From an uncultured Marivita sp. (lineage in GTDB: Bacteria; Pseudomonadota; Alphaproteobacteria; Rhodobacterales; Rhodobacteraceae): 64,000 nucleotides of DNA. The stretch lies in the NCBI RefSeq assembly GCF_947488135.1, contig NZ_CANKYW010000001.1, positions 558,001 to 622,000 on the forward strand, written 5' to 3'. The notes below the pieces were generated by a model. That model made no database searches and was not told where the DNA came from. It saw only the letters and a program-made list of their open reading frames with translations. Shown piece after piece: positions 8,513-17,374 of the stretch (position 1 is its first letter; every line of letters begins with the position of its first letter). Position numbers and translations under genes: made by a program.

Positions 8513-9394
8513 TCAGCCCTTCACGGCCCCGGCGGTCAGGCCGGACACGATCTGGCGCTGGAAGAACATGATAAGCAGGAACAGTGGTGCTGTGGTCGAG
8601 ACAACGGCGGCCACAGCGAACATCACGTTGCCTTTTGTCTGCGTGGTGCCAAGGAAAGACGCGATCTTGGGGATCATCGTCTGATTTTCCTTGTCGAGGA
8701 TCATCGCCGTCACCGCAAAGTCGTTATAGGCCAAGAGAAAGCTGAACAGCCCCGTGGTGATCACGCCGGGCCACATCACCGGGATGATGACGTGCCGGAA
8801 CGCCTGAAACCGGGTGCAGCCATCCACCATCGCGGATTCGTCCAGATCCTGCGGGATGTTCTTGAAGAAGGAATGCAGCATCCAGAGCGTGAACGGCTGG
8901 TTGATCGCCACCAGAACGATGATCGCCGTGGGCAGATAGCCCCAGACGTTCCATTCGAAGAACACCGGCAAATAGCCCGACACCAGCGTGATCGGCGGCA
9001 TCGCACGGAAGATCAGCGCGACCAGCAGGAACCAGAACGCATAGCGGTAGGTCGACCGCGCCAGCGCATAGCCGCCCAACGTGCCCAAGGTGAGCGAGAT
9101 CGTGACGACGAAAAGGCAGACCAACGTGGAATTCCACGCCGCGCGCCAGAACTCTTCCTGGATCCACGCGCCGGCATAGCCCTGGGTGGTGAAGGCATCG
9201 CCGGTTTCGCGGGTGGTCATGTCCCCCGTGAGCACATTGGTCCAATCGGCGAGCGAGAAGAAATCGCCCTCGACTTTGAAGGACCCCCAAAGCGTCCAGA
9301 GGAACGGGAAGGCGGCGGCGATCATCCAGATCACCAGGACGGCAATCATGAGCGCCTGGAGAAGGACGGGGCGTTTTTGCGCTTGGCTTGCCAT
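8513..9394 (-). CDS. Sugar ABC transporter permease, MalG type
   Basis: A 293-residue inner-membrane permease with six predicted helices, the first at about residues 12-32. The EAA loop that contacts the ATPase is visible as DESAMVDGCTRFQAFRHVIIP about residue 195-215. It is the last gene of a four-gene operon (ATPase, binding protein, MalF-type, MalG-type) and starts 12 bases after the MalF-type gene. The CUT1 family to which this belongs imports oligosaccharides, polyols or glycerol phosphates; the substrate here is unknown. Confidence 0.92.
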   Translation of the reverse strand: MASQAQKRPVLLQALMIAVLVIWMIAAAFPFLWTLWGSFKVEGDFFSLADWTNVLTGDMTTRETGDAFTTQGYAGAWIQEEFWRAAWNSTLVCLFVVTISLTLGTLGGYALARSTYRYAFWFLLVALIFRAMPPITLVSGYLPVFFEWNVWGYLPTAIIVLVAINQPFTLWMLHSFFKNIPQDLDESAMVDGCTRFQAFRHVIIPVMWPGVITTGLFSFLLAYNDFAVTAMILDKENQTMIPKIASFLGTTQTKGNVMFAVAAVVSTTAPLFLLIMFFQRQIVSGLTAGAVKG

Positions 9395-9406
9395 ACTCGG
9401 CGCTCC

Positions 9407-10432
9407 TTATGCCGTCTTGCCGTAGTCGCGCCACGTGCGGATCAACACCGGCGACAGAAGGATGGCGACCCCGAGGATGGTTAGAACCGAGGTTGCGGCG
9501 GCCGAGCTGAGCTGCTGGGTTTCCCCGCCGAGATCATTGTAGATCGCCCAACTGAGCGACGTGGCGTGCGCGCTGGCGTTGAAGCTGACGATGGGTTCGA
9601 AGACGCGGAAATTGTCCATCAACTGGATCAGCGCGATGAAGGTCGTGAGCGGCAGGAGGTGCGGGATCACCACATGCCGGATCTGCTGCCAGCGGCTTGC
9701 TCCGTCGATGCGGGCGGCCTCGAGCGTGTCGGTGTTCACGGTTTGCAGTCCCGCATAGTAGACGATGAAGGCGAAGGGCGCGGAGTGCCAGACGCCGTAC
9801 ACCATCAGCATGATCCACATGAGCCCGGTATCCGCCTTGACCGACAACGATGGATCGTCGGCAAGGGCGCGCAAGGCGGTGCCGAGGATGCCGCGCGCGT
9901 CGACCATCCAGAACAGGATCAAAGACCCGACGAGGGGCGTCACGATCATCGGCAATAGCGAGAAGAAAATCATCGGCCCCCTCAGCGCGCGGGCAGCACT
10001 GTTGACCGCGACGGCAATGATGAAGCCGAGAATGATGGTCAGCGGAGTGACGATGAAGGTGTAGGTGAGCGTGAACCCGATTGCCTTGTAGAAGGGCAGG
10101 TTCATCAACCGACCGATGAAATCGCCGACCCCGGTACTCTGCGCCCAAAGCTGGCCGAATTCATCGACGGCAAGGTGATTGCGGTCGGTGTAGATCTCAA
10201 GCCCCGCGAACCGCCCAAGCGGCTGCTCCTCGCGCAGGGCGGCGGTCGCTTCCTGGTCTATGGCGGTGGCGGTGGTGCAGCCGAAGGGCCCGCAGTTCTC
10301 GACCTCCACGATGACTTGCTCATGCGCGACGTAAAGCGATTGAACGACGACCGACACGATCGGGAAGAAGATGAACAGCAGCATGGCGATCGCCGACGGC
10401 AGCGTGAACCAGAAAAAGGCACTGTGTTTCAT
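9407..10432 (-). CDS. Sugar ABC transporter permease, MalF type
   Basis: A 341-residue CUT1-family permease. The first helix (about residues 10-35) is followed by an unusually long periplasmic stretch of about 75 residues with two cysteines (CGPFGC), then five more helices. The EAA loop is LEAARIDGASRWQQIRHVVIP. It partners with the MalG-type protein encoded next. It follows the binding-protein gene after 78 bases that hold a stable stem-loop, an arrangement that often lowers permease expression relative to the binding protein. Confidence 0.92.
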   Translation of the reverse strand: MKHSAFFWFTLPSAIAMLLFIFFPIVSVVVQSLYVAHEQVIVEVENCGPFGCTTATAIDQEATAALREEQPLGRFAGLEIYTDRNHLAVDEFGQLWAQSTGVGDFIGRLMNLPFYKAIGFTLTYTFIVTPLTIILGFIIAVAVNSAARALRGPMIFFSLLPMIVTPLVGSLILFWMVDARGILGTALRALADDPSLSVKADTGLMWIMLMVYGVWHSAPFAFIVYYAGLQTVNTDTLEAARIDGASRWQQIRHVVIPHLLPLTTFIALIQLMDNFRVFEPIVSFNASAHATSLSWAIYNDLGGETQQLSSAAATSVLTILGVAILLSPVLIRTWRDYGKTA

Positions 10433-10469
10433 CGGAACGTCCCCGCAAGTGTCGGATCGTCAGCAAAGC

Positions 10470-10496
10470 GCAGGGGCGGACCAGTGCCGCCCCTGC
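10470..10496 (-). promoter_or_regulatory. Stem-loop between binding-protein and permease genes
   Basis: GCAGGGGCGG pairs perfectly with CCGCCCCTGC around a 7-base loop, 15 bases after the binding-protein stop. No T-run follows. Such intercistronic hairpins in ABC operons commonly stabilise the upstream message or attenuate read-through; that role is inferred here. Confidence 0.65.
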
Positions 10497-10510
10497 AGAA
10501 GGTTACAGGC

Positions 10511-11752
10511 TCAGTTGATGAAGCCTTTTTCGCGAGCGGCGGTCGTATAAGCCGCTTCGATGTCCGACAATGTCTGCTCGGCGCTTTCCTTGCCTTGCAG
10601 GAAGTCGGCGATGTTGTCGCCAAGCGCAGTGTGCAGCAACCCGTGATGCGGCAGCATCGGGTAGGGCGTTGTCTGCATCGAGATGGCCGAGAACACACCT
10701 TCGTTGACTGCGGCGGGTTGATAGCCTTCGATCATCCAGACCGCCTGGCCCATGGTCTCATCATTCAGGATCGCCGGGCTGATGCCGTGCTTCATGGCCT
10801 TGAAGGTCGCTTCGGCATCTTCGTCGCTGATGTTCTTGGCAACGGTCCAGCCATCCCACCAAAGGGTCGAGGCGGGTGTATCGTTACCGCCGACGGTCAT
10901 CGGGGCGCCGACCATCGTGTTCTCATAAACCTCGGGCGTCGATCCCTCGGCGTCCATCAGAACACCGGTGCGCGATCCCCACATGTTCATCAGGGCGACG
11001 TTGCCCGCTTCCCATTCGGCACTGGTTCCGTTGGAGTCATGCGTCAGGAAGTCGGGGTTCATGTATTCGCTCAGCGCTTTCAGCATTTCAAGCGTGGCGA
11101 CCCCGGCCTCGTTGTTGATCGAGACAGTCGCGGTGCCCGGCTCGTAAAATTCACCGCCGTGGCCGATATACATGTTGATGAATTCCTGCGCGAGGTTCCA
11201 ACCCGCCATATAGGGACCGCCCAGCGGGTGTTCGAGGATGCCTTCGGCGCGGATCTTTTCCGCCGCGGCCAACATCTCTTCGTAGGTTTTCGGAGGCTCG
11301 ACGCCGATCTGTTCGAGGATATCCTTGCGATACACAAGGTGCTGCGCATTAGCCATGAAGGCCACGGCCATGATTTCGCCGTTGATCGTAATAAGCTGGT
11401 TGCGCGGGATGTCCTGACCATAGGCCGCAACCAGGTCATCGAGCGGGCGGATGACGTCTTCGTTAATCAAGGCCACGATGGAAGAGTTGGCGACGATCGC
11501 GGTGGTGTATTCCGCCGGGTTGCCCTGCATGCCGGCCAGGTTGATCTTCTGGTGATCCGCCGTGAGGTTCGCCTTGGCTTCGGTCAGCCCTTCACATTCC
11601 TGGGCATTGCGCGCGACGGTCTGGATCGCCGGGAATTCGTTGCCGACGATGCTCAGCCGTCCGCTTTCGATGCTGCAATCTGCGGCGAAGGCTGTCGATG
11701 CGCTTGCGGCGACAAGGAACGAGCCTGTCATCAGGATTTTCTTGAGCTTCAT
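10511..11752 (-). CDS. Sugar ABC transporter substrate-binding protein
   Basis: A 413-residue extracellular solute-binding protein of the MalE/UgpB-like class. Residues 1-23 are a Sec signal peptide (MKLKKILMTGSF start, cleavage after AFA). The start at 11752 is chosen because GGGAGA sits 6-7 bases upstream; an upstream methionine would spoil the signal peptide. Aromatic-rich segments such as STLWWDGWTVAKN are typical of sugar-binding clefts. It captures the ligand in the periplasm for the two permeases downstream. The ligand cannot be inferred from the sequence alone. Confidence 0.92.
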   Translation of the reverse strand: MKLKKILMTGSFLVAASASTAFAADCSIESGRLSIVGNEFPAIQTVARNAQECEGLTEAKANLTADHQKINLAGMQGNPAEYTTAIVANSSIVALINEDVIRPLDDLVAAYGQDIPRNQLITINGEIMAVAFMANAQHLVYRKDILEQIGVEPPKTYEEMLAAAEKIRAEGILEHPLGGPYMAGWNLAQEFINMYIGHGGEFYEPGTATVSINNEAGVATLEMLKALSEYMNPDFLTHDSNGTSAEWEAGNVALMNMWGSRTGVLMDAEGSTPEVYENTMVGAPMTVGGNDTPASTLWWDGWTVAKNISDEDAEATFKAMKHGISPAILNDETMGQAVWMIEGYQPAAVNEGVFSAISMQTTPYPMLPHHGLLHTALGDNIADFLQGKESAEQTLSDIEAAYTTAAREKGFIN

Positions 11753-11832
11753 TTTGGTCTCCCTGTGTGTCTGGATGCGCATTTCACGGTCGCATCTCTG
11801 TTTCCCGGTTGAGCCGGGACTCCCATAATGGT

Positions 11833-12885
11833 TCAGCCGTCGATCCGCTTGCCTGTCTCGGTCGAGAACAGGTGGCAGATCTCCGGCGGGATGTGGATCG
11901 AAACCGGATCGCCGATTTCGGCCCGAAAGGATTTGTCCGCCTTGACGGCGACCAGCGCCTGTCCGATCCGCACCGAGATCATCGTGGCGTCGCCCAAGAG
12001 TTCGAGCGTGTAGATCGGTGCCGTGATCTGACCGTCGCCTTCGGGCGCCAGCGCCGCGTCTTCCGCGCGAAAGCCCAGTGTGGTTTTTCCATTCCCGACA
12101 CTCAGGCCGGGAATACGCGTGTTGCGGGTTTCGAAAACACCGTCCCGGATGTCTCCGTCGATCAGGTTCATGGCCGGGTTGCCAATGAAGCTGGCAACAA
12201 AGACGTTGGCGGGCCGGTCGTAGATTTCGGTCGGGCTGCCAACCTGCTGAACGATGCCTTTTTCCATCACCACCACGCGGTCTGCCAGCGTCATCGCCTC
12301 GATCTGGTCGTGGGTCACATAAATCGTCGTGACCGCCAATTCGTGGCTCAGGTTCTTGATCTGCGCGCGGGTCGAGACGCGCAGCTTGGCGTCGAGGTTG
12401 GACAGCGGTTCGTCCATCAGGAACACGTTGGGTTCGCGCACGATGGCGCGGGCTAGGGCCACGCGCTGGCGTTGGCCGCCGGAAAGCTCTGCCGGTTTGC
12501 GGTGCAAGAAATCGTCCAGCTCGACCATGGCGCTGGCACGGCGCACGCGTTCGTCATGGGTGGCGTTGTCCACGCCGCGCACTTTCAAGGGAAAGCGGAT
12601 GTTCTCGTAGACATTCATGTTCGGATAAAGCGCGTAGGACTGGAACACCATCGCCACGTCCCGATCCTTGGGGTCGAGATTATTCACCACCTTGCCGTCG
12701 ATGGCGATTTCGCCCTCGGTAATGTCTTCCAGCCCCGCGATCATGCGCATCGTCGTGGTCTTGCCGCAGCCGGAGGGACCAAGAAGGACGAGGAATTCCT
12801 TGTCGGCGATGGTCAGGTTGAAATTGTGAACACCGACGAAACTGCCCCAACGCTTGTTGACGTTCCTGAGCTGGATTTCCGCCAT
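11833..12885 (-). CDS. Sugar ABC transporter ATP-binding protein (UgpC/MsmX type)
   Basis: A 350-residue ATPase. Walker A is GPSGCGKTT, the signature is LSGGQRQRVALARAI, Walker B is VFLMDEPLSNLDA and the switch histidine is in VTHDQIEAM. A C-terminal TOBE-like regulatory domain follows from about residue 235. The ATG at 12885 is preceded by AGGGGG. It is the first gene of the operon, so the operon promoter must lie in the gap up to 13182. It energises the two permeases by ATP hydrolysis at the inner face of the membrane. Confidence 0.94.
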   Translation of the reverse strand: MAEIQLRNVNKRWGSFVGVHNFNLTIADKEFLVLLGPSGCGKTTTMRMIAGLEDITEGEIAIDGKVVNNLDPKDRDVAMVFQSYALYPNMNVYENIRFPLKVRGVDNATHDERVRRASAMVELDDFLHRKPAELSGGQRQRVALARAIVREPNVFLMDEPLSNLDAKLRVSTRAQIKNLSHELAVTTIYVTHDQIEAMTLADRVVVMEKGIVQQVGSPTEIYDRPANVFVASFIGNPAMNLIDGDIRDGVFETRNTRIPGLSVGNGKTTLGFRAEDAALAPEGDGQITAPIYTLELLGDATMISVRIGQALVAVKADKSFRAEIGDPVSIHIPPEICHLFSTETGKRIDG

Positions 12886-12897
12886 GTTTTCCCCCTG

Positions 12898-12916
12898 CGC
12901 AAAAATCGCATTTGCG
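12898..12916. promoter_or_regulatory. Palindrome CGCAAA-N7-TTTGCG
   Basis: Six-base arms separated by 7 bases, directly upstream of the ABC ATPase ribosome site. It resembles half-sites of the second palindrome at 12964-12981, and both have the GCAAA/TTTGC bases often seen in LacI-family operators. Confidence 0.4.
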
Positions 12917-12963
12917 GTCGACCACTTCAACAAGCCATAGGGCTGGCGGTTTGGCAAGAATTC

Positions 12964-12981
12964 TTTGCAAACGTGTGCAAA
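12964..12981. promoter_or_regulatory. LacI-like operator TTTGCA-N6-TGCAAA
   Basis: An 18-base palindrome with 6-base arms and a central CG, about 80 bases upstream of the ABC ATPase start. The form (TTGCAAACGTGTGCAA) fits LacI-family operators, which commonly repress sugar transport operons. No LacI gene is present in the window. Confidence 0.5.
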
Positions 12982-13182
12982 AAATCGGATCGTCACTGAA
13001 GATGCCGAAAATCGCGGGCTTTCCGAGACATCCACCGAGGAAAATCTTGCGTGCGCTTTGGGAACGCAGCGTCACACTGGTTCTGTCGTAGCGTCTTGGT
13101 GTCTTGTTTCGGAAAAATATCCGCTAAAAGCGGTGCCGCCCCGGTGGAGACGGGCGCAGACGACAATATGGGAGGGGACACC

Positions 13183-15063
13183 ATGACATTTGCGAGTTTC
13201 GAGGACCGCAACGCGATCGAGAACGAGATGCCGTGGACGGAACGGGATGTGCCCGCGACGCTTTACGGACAACTGAGCAAAACCGCAGCCGAGTTTCCGG
13301 ACCGTCCTGCCGCCAGCTTCCAGTTGCTCTCCGGTCCGACGGACAAGGCCGAAACGCTCACATGGTCGCAGCTTCTGGCCAGAACAGTTCAGGCGGCAAA
13401 CCTCTTTCGCAAGCTGGGGATCGGCGAGAAAGACGTGGTGGCCTACGTGCTGCCCAACAGCACCGAAACCATCGTCACGCTTCTGGGCGGTGCCATCGCC
13501 GGGATCGCGAATCCGATCAATCCGTTGCTCGAACCGGAACAGATCGCCGCGATCCTTCGCGAGACAGAGGCCAAGGTGGTCGTCACGCTGAAAGCCTTTC
13601 CCAAGACGGACGTTCCCCAAAAGGTCGCCGAGGCCTGCCGGCACGCGCCCAAGGTGCATACCGTTCTCGAGGTCGATCTGAACCGGTATCTGACGCCGCC
13701 GAAATCTTGGATCGTGCCGCTGGTCCGACCGAAGAACCCGGGCGGGCATCATGCCGACGTGCTGAGTTTCAGTGCCGAGATGAAAAAGCAGAACACGACG
13801 CTGGATTTCGCCGACAGCACCGAAGACCGCGTCGCGGCCTATTTCCACACCGGCGGTACCACGGGGATGCCCAAGGTGGCGCAGCACACCTATTCCGGCA
13901 TGATCTACAATGGTTGGCTCGGCAACCGCCTGCTCTTCACCGAAGAAGACAGCATCATGTGCCCGCTTCCGCTGTTTCACGTCTTCGCCTGCCACGTGAT
14001 CCTGATGGCGTCAGTTGTTTCGGGGGCGCATACGGTCTTTCCGACGCCGCAAGGCTACCGCGGAGAGGGCGTTTTCGACAATTTCTGGAAGCTGTGCGAA
14101 CGCTGGAAGACGACATTCGTCATCACGGTCCCGACCGCCATGTCGGCCCTGATGCAGCGCCCGGTGGACGCGGATCTATCCACCATCAAGACTGCGTTCT
14201 CCGGATCCTCACCGCTGCCGCTCGAGCTGTTCAACCGGTTCGAAAAAGCTTGCGGCGTGACGGTGGTCGAAGGCTATGGTCTGACCGAGGCGACCTGCCT
14301 CGTGTCCTGCAATCCGCCGGATGGGATCAAGAAGGTCGGATCGGTGGGGATTCCGTTCCCCTATACCGACGTGAAGATCCTGTCGGTGAAGGATGGCGCG
14401 GTAAAGCAATGCGCGACCGACGAGATCGGAGAGATCTGTGTCTCGAACCCCGGTGTCTCTCCGGGCTCGACCTATACCGAGGTGGACAAGAACCGCGACC
14501 TCTTCCACGAGGGGATCTATCTGCGCACGGGCGATCTGGGCCGCATCGACGCCGACGGCTATCTCTGGATCACCGGGCGCGCCAAGGATCTCATCATTCG
14601 CGGCGGTCACAATATCGACCCGGCCGAGATCGAAGAAGCGCTGCTGGCGCATCCCGCAGTCGCCTTTGCCGGGGCCATCGGACAACCGGATGAACACGCG
14701 GGCGAATTGCCCTGCGCCTTTGTCGAGCTTGTCGATGGGGCCAGCGTAACCGAGCAGGAGTTGCTCGATCATTGCAAGGTGCATGTCCACGAACGCGCCG
14801 CCATGCCCAAGCACATGACTATTCTGGACGAGCTTCCCAAGACCGCCGTTGGCAAGGTCTTCAAACCCGACCTGCGCAAAAGAGCCATCACGCGGGTGTT
14901 CAACGCCGCGCTCGACAAGCACGGGTCACCGGCACGGGTCGTCACGGTGGTTGATGACAAGACACGCGGGCTGGTGGCGCAGGTCGATCTGAAGGGCGCG
15001 AGCGCCGAGGATGTGGGGCACGTTCTTGGGAACTTTGCCAATCGGTGGGAGCCGGTGGCCTGA
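13183..15063 (+). CDS. Acyl-CoA synthetase (AMP-forming)
   Basis: A 626-residue AMP-binding enzyme that activates a carboxylic acid via acyl-adenylate to its CoA thioester. Motifs present are the P-loop TGGTTGMPK (about residue 225), the adenine pocket GYGLTEATC, YLRTGDLG and the hinge KDLIIRGGHNIDPAE; the catalytic lysine lies in the C-terminal PKTAVGKVFKP. The ATG at 13183 follows GGGAGGGG. The N-terminal 45 residues of the longer frame are excluded. The chain length preference is unknown; a role in fatty or aromatic acid use is inferred. Confidence 0.9.
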   Translation: MTFASFEDRNAIENEMPWTERDVPATLYGQLSKTAAEFPDRPAASFQLLSGPTDKAETLTWSQLLARTVQAANLFRKLGIGEKDVVAYVLPNSTETIVTLLGGAIAGIANPINPLLEPEQIAAILRETEAKVVVTLKAFPKTDVPQKVAEACRHAPKVHTVLEVDLNRYLTPPKSWIVPLVRPKNPGGHHADVLSFSAEMKKQNTTLDFADSTEDRVAAYFHTGGTTGMPKVAQHTYSGMIYNGWLGNRLLFTEEDSIMCPLPLFHVFACHVILMASVVSGAHTVFPTPQGYRGEGVFDNFWKLCERWKTTFVITVPTAMSALMQRPVDADLSTIKTAFSGSSPLPLELFNRFEKACGVTVVEGYGLTEATCLVSCNPPDGIKKVGSVGIPFPYTDVKILSVKDGAVKQCATDEIGEICVSNPGVSPGSTYTEVDKNRDLFHEGIYLRTGDLGRIDADGYLWITGRAKDLIIRGGHNIDPAEIEEALLAHPAVAFAGAIGQPDEHAGELPCAFVELVDGASVTEQELLDHCKVHVHERAAMPKHMTILDELPKTAVGKVFKPDLRKRAITRVFNAALDKHGSPARVVTVVDDKTRGLVAQVDLKGASAEDVGHVLGNFANRWEPVA

Positions 15064-15065
15064 TC

Positions 15066-15104
15066 CCAAAGGTCCGCGCAATGCGCGTATTTGGAAAGAG
15101 AAGA
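15066..15104. repeat. REP-like hairpin with GTATTTGGAAAGAGAAGAAG tail
   Basis: Nested arms CCAAA (15066-15070)/TTTGG (15090-15094) and CGCGC (15075-15079)/GCGCG (15083-15087) form a hairpin two bases after the acyl-CoA synthetase stop. It runs into a purine tail similar to the tail of the REP-like elements at 55.8-56.0 kb. Confidence 0.5.
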
Positions 15105-15236
15105 AGCAGGGGCTTCGCGTGGTGACGGCCCTGCGCGCTTGACGGATCAGGGCCCGCCTGTCTGAATGCGCCGATAAGCCGAGTTGCCCCACCTCCGGCA
15201 GCCATCGCGGCGGTACTTGATGCACATCCTGCCGCG

Positions 15237-15572
15237 GTGCAGGACGTTTTGTTGAAGCTCAGGGCGTTGGTGTTCGATGTCGCTCACGGCGTTCCGAACC
15301 CGGGTCCGGTAAGTGAAACACTGAAATGGGGCCAGCCGTCCTATGCGGTGCGCACCGGCACGCCGCTGCGTCTGGGCGTCACCAAATCCGGGCTGCCCGC
15401 CATGCTCGTCCACTGCCAGACCACGGTGATCGCCGACGCGCGATCGGTTTTCGACGGCGATCTGCGGTTCGAAGGCAATCGCGCGGTGGTCATCCCGCCG
15501 AACGCGGTCTTTCCCGAAGCGGCTTTACGGCAGGTCATCCACGCAGCCGTCACCTATCGGGTCAAAGCTTAG
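15237..15572 (+). CDS. DUF1801 family protein, N-terminus uncertain
   Basis: A 111-residue sequence from a GTG at 15237 with the DUF1801 (YdhG/CyaY-like fold) core: LKWGQPSYAVRTG, LGVTKSGLPAMLVHC, LRFEGNRAVVI. Protein-like sequence continues upstream in the same frame to about 15186 (PPAAIAAVLDAHPAA), matching the family's usual N-terminal helix, but no ATG, GTG or TTG occurs in frame back to the stop at 15123-15125. The gene may use a rare start codon or may have lost its true start. Function is unknown. Confidence 0.7.
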   Translation: MQDVLLKLRALVFDVAHGVPNPGPVSETLKWGQPSYAVRTGTPLRLGVTKSGLPAMLVHCQTTVIADARSVFDGDLRFEGNRAVVIPPNAVFPEAALRQVIHAAVTYRVKA

Positions 15573-16987
15573 CCGGGGATCGGGTCGATCAACGTTATGG
15601 GCAGGTTCAGTGCCTGTTCCAGCGTGTGCGCCACCTGCAAGAGCCGCGCCTCGCCGCGTGGCGGGCCGATCAATTGCAGACCGACCGGCATCCCCGACGG
15701 CGTAAAGCCGACCGGCAAGGACAGCGCGGGCAGGCCCGCGACGGTTGCAAGGAACGCGAATTGCAGCCAGTCGATATAATCGCGCATCGGGCGGCCCGCG
15801 ACCTCGGTCGGGTATTCGATCTCGACCGGCATGGGGGCAAGGCCGTTGACCGGGCAGGCCAGCACATCATGGGTCTGAAAGAACGTGGCCATGGTGTTGT
15901 AGATTGCAGAGCGATCACGTTCGGCTTGCACGTAATCGTCGAAACTCATGGCGCGCGCGTCGGCAAGGTTGCCTTTGATCGTGTCCTTGTAGTGTCGCGT
16001 TACAGCGTCAGGTGTGACTTGGTAGCTTCCGAGGAACGACAGGCAGCGCAGCGCGCGGAAGGTCTCGTCAAGCCGTGGCAGATCGGGGCAGTGGTCCTCG
16101 ACCGTGACATCCGACAGGTGCAGGCTTTCGAGCGCGCCGCGCAACACGCTGTCGATTTCCGAAGTGACGGCGGCAAAGCCGTTCAGGTCCGAGGTATAGG
16201 CGATCCGCACCTTCCCTGCGTCCTGGCGCGCGGTGTCGATATAAGGTGTCGCCGGGGGCGGGAAGGAGATCGGCCAGAGCGGATCGTATCCCGCCATGGC
16301 ATCCAGAAACAGCGCGCAATCCAGAACGTCGCGGGCCATCGGGCCATCGACCCCGCCGGTGGTAAAGCCGAGATGTGCCGAACTCCCCCCGGCGATGCCG
16401 GGCGAGGGGCGCAGGCCGACGATGCCGCAATAATTCGCGGGGCTCCGCAGGCTGCCGCCGAAATCCGACCCGTGGCTGAGCCAAAGCTCTCCGGTCGCCA
16501 GGGACACGGCAGCGCCGCCAGAGGACCCGGCGGCGTTCATTGCTGTGTTCCACGGGTTGCGTGTCGCGCCGAACACGGCGTTGAACGTGTTGGCCCCGGC
16601 CCCAAGCTCGGGCGTGTTGGTTTTGCCAAGAACGACCCCACCCCGATCTTCGAGCCGCAGCACCAAAGGATCGGAGACATCGGGCACGTGATCGGCCATC
16701 CCCTTGGTGCCGAAGGTCGTGCGGACGCCCGCCACCGGATTGAGATCCTTGATCCCGATGGGCAGACCGGCGAGCGGGCTGCTTGCCGCGACATTCGACG
16801 CGCGGGCCCGTTCGGGGCAGCGCGTAACCACGGCGTTCACCAGAGGCTCGACCTGATCCATCCGCTTGAGGCTGGCGTCGATCAGATCAGCGGTGGTGAT
16901 TTCGCCTGCTTTCAAAAGCGCAATCACGTCACGGGCGGATTTCGCGCAAAGCTCGGGTCCGGAAAAACTCGTCTCGGGGCGCGTCAC
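15569..16987 (-). CDS. Amidase (amidase signature family)
   Basis: A 472-residue amide hydrolase with the Ser-cisSer-Lys triad in place: K80 in GLPIGIKD, S155 in NAAGSSGGAA and S179 in GSDFGGSLR. The start is GTG (16985-16987), overlapping the stop of the upstream ArsR gene by 4 bases, which indicates translational coupling to it. The enzyme hydrolyses a carboxamide to acid and ammonia in the cytoplasm; the substrate is unknown. It should be under control of the ArsR regulator in the same transcript. Confidence 0.92.
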   Translation of the reverse strand: MTRPETSFSGPELCAKSARDVIALLKAGEITTADLIDASLKRMDQVEPLVNAVVTRCPERARASNVAASSPLAGLPIGIKDLNPVAGVRTTFGTKGMADHVPDVSDPLVLRLEDRGGVVLGKTNTPELGAGANTFNAVFGATRNPWNTAMNAAGSSGGAAVSLATGELWLSHGSDFGGSLRSPANYCGIVGLRPSPGIAGGSSAHLGFTTGGVDGPMARDVLDCALFLDAMAGYDPLWPISFPPPATPYIDTARQDAGKVRIAYTSDLNGFAAVTSEIDSVLRGALESLHLSDVTVEDHCPDLPRLDETFRALRCLSFLGSYQVTPDAVTRHYKDTIKGNLADARAMSFDDYVQAERDRSAIYNTMATFFQTHDVLACPVNGLAPMPVEIEYPTEVAGRPMRDYIDWLQFAFLATVAGLPALSLPVGFTPSGMPVGLQLIGPPRGEARLLQVAHTLEQALNLPITLIDPIPG

Positions 16988-17304
16988 GATCCGCAGAACA
17001 TCTCGTGCAGTTGCGCGATCAGCCGCGCGGTATTGTCATCGTTCAGGCTGTAATAGATCGTTTTCCCGTCGCGGCGGGTTTTCACCAGCTTCTCGTCGCG
17101 CAGCCGCGCGAGCATCTGGCTTACGGCAGCCTGACGGATGTTGAGCAGCGCTTCCAACTCACCCACGGATTTTTCACCCGTGCCGAGATAACACAGGATC
17201 ATAAGGCGCCCCTCATGCGCCAAGGTCTTGAGATACGCCGCCGCATCCTGGGCGCTCTTGGCCATATCCTGTGCGGCAGCGGGCGCAAAACTCGTGTCTT
17301 TCAT
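16984..17304 (-). CDS. ArsR-family regulator of the SqrR/BigR dithiol type
   Basis: A 106-residue winged-helix repressor. Helices and wing are visible as SVGELEALLNIRQAAVSQMLARL and RRDGKTIYYSL. Two cysteines, C38 in LMILCYL and C104 in HEMFC, are 66 residues apart, exactly the spacing of the persulfide-sensing pair in SqrR (C41/C107) and BigR (C42/C108); these regulators leave DNA when the pair forms a sulfide bridge. Its own operon, however, contains an amidase rather than sulfide genes. A persulfide dioxygenase and a rhodanese lie about 13 kb away. Start ATG at 17304 follows GAGGATTC. Confidence 0.87.
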   Translation of the reverse strand: MKDTSFAPAAAQDMAKSAQDAAAYLKTLAHEGRLMILCYLGTGEKSVGELEALLNIRQAAVSQMLARLRDEKLVKTRRDGKTIYYSLNDDNTARLIAQLHEMFCGS

Positions 17305-17374
17305 AGGTGAATCCTCGATGATCCTTTCGCATTTAACACCGAAGCGAGGGGCCTTCAAAGTTTTATCGCACCGA

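Larger units (their letters stand above)
12886..13182. other. Divergent control region, sugar ABC operon and acyl-CoA synthetase
   Basis: About 300 bases without a gene separate two outward-reading genes. It holds two palindromes close to the ABC side (12898-12916 and 12964-12981, listed separately) and must contain promoters for both directions. No regulator gene is adjacent. Confidence 0.6.

Noticed and set aside
10175-11812. A 545-residue open frame opposite the sugar-binding protein
   Set aside because: The opposite strand holds a full ABC operon with signal peptide and domain motifs; this one has none.
15326-17053. A 575-residue open frame opposite the amidase
   Set aside because: Amidase motifs on the other strand are clear and complete; this frame shows no motif.
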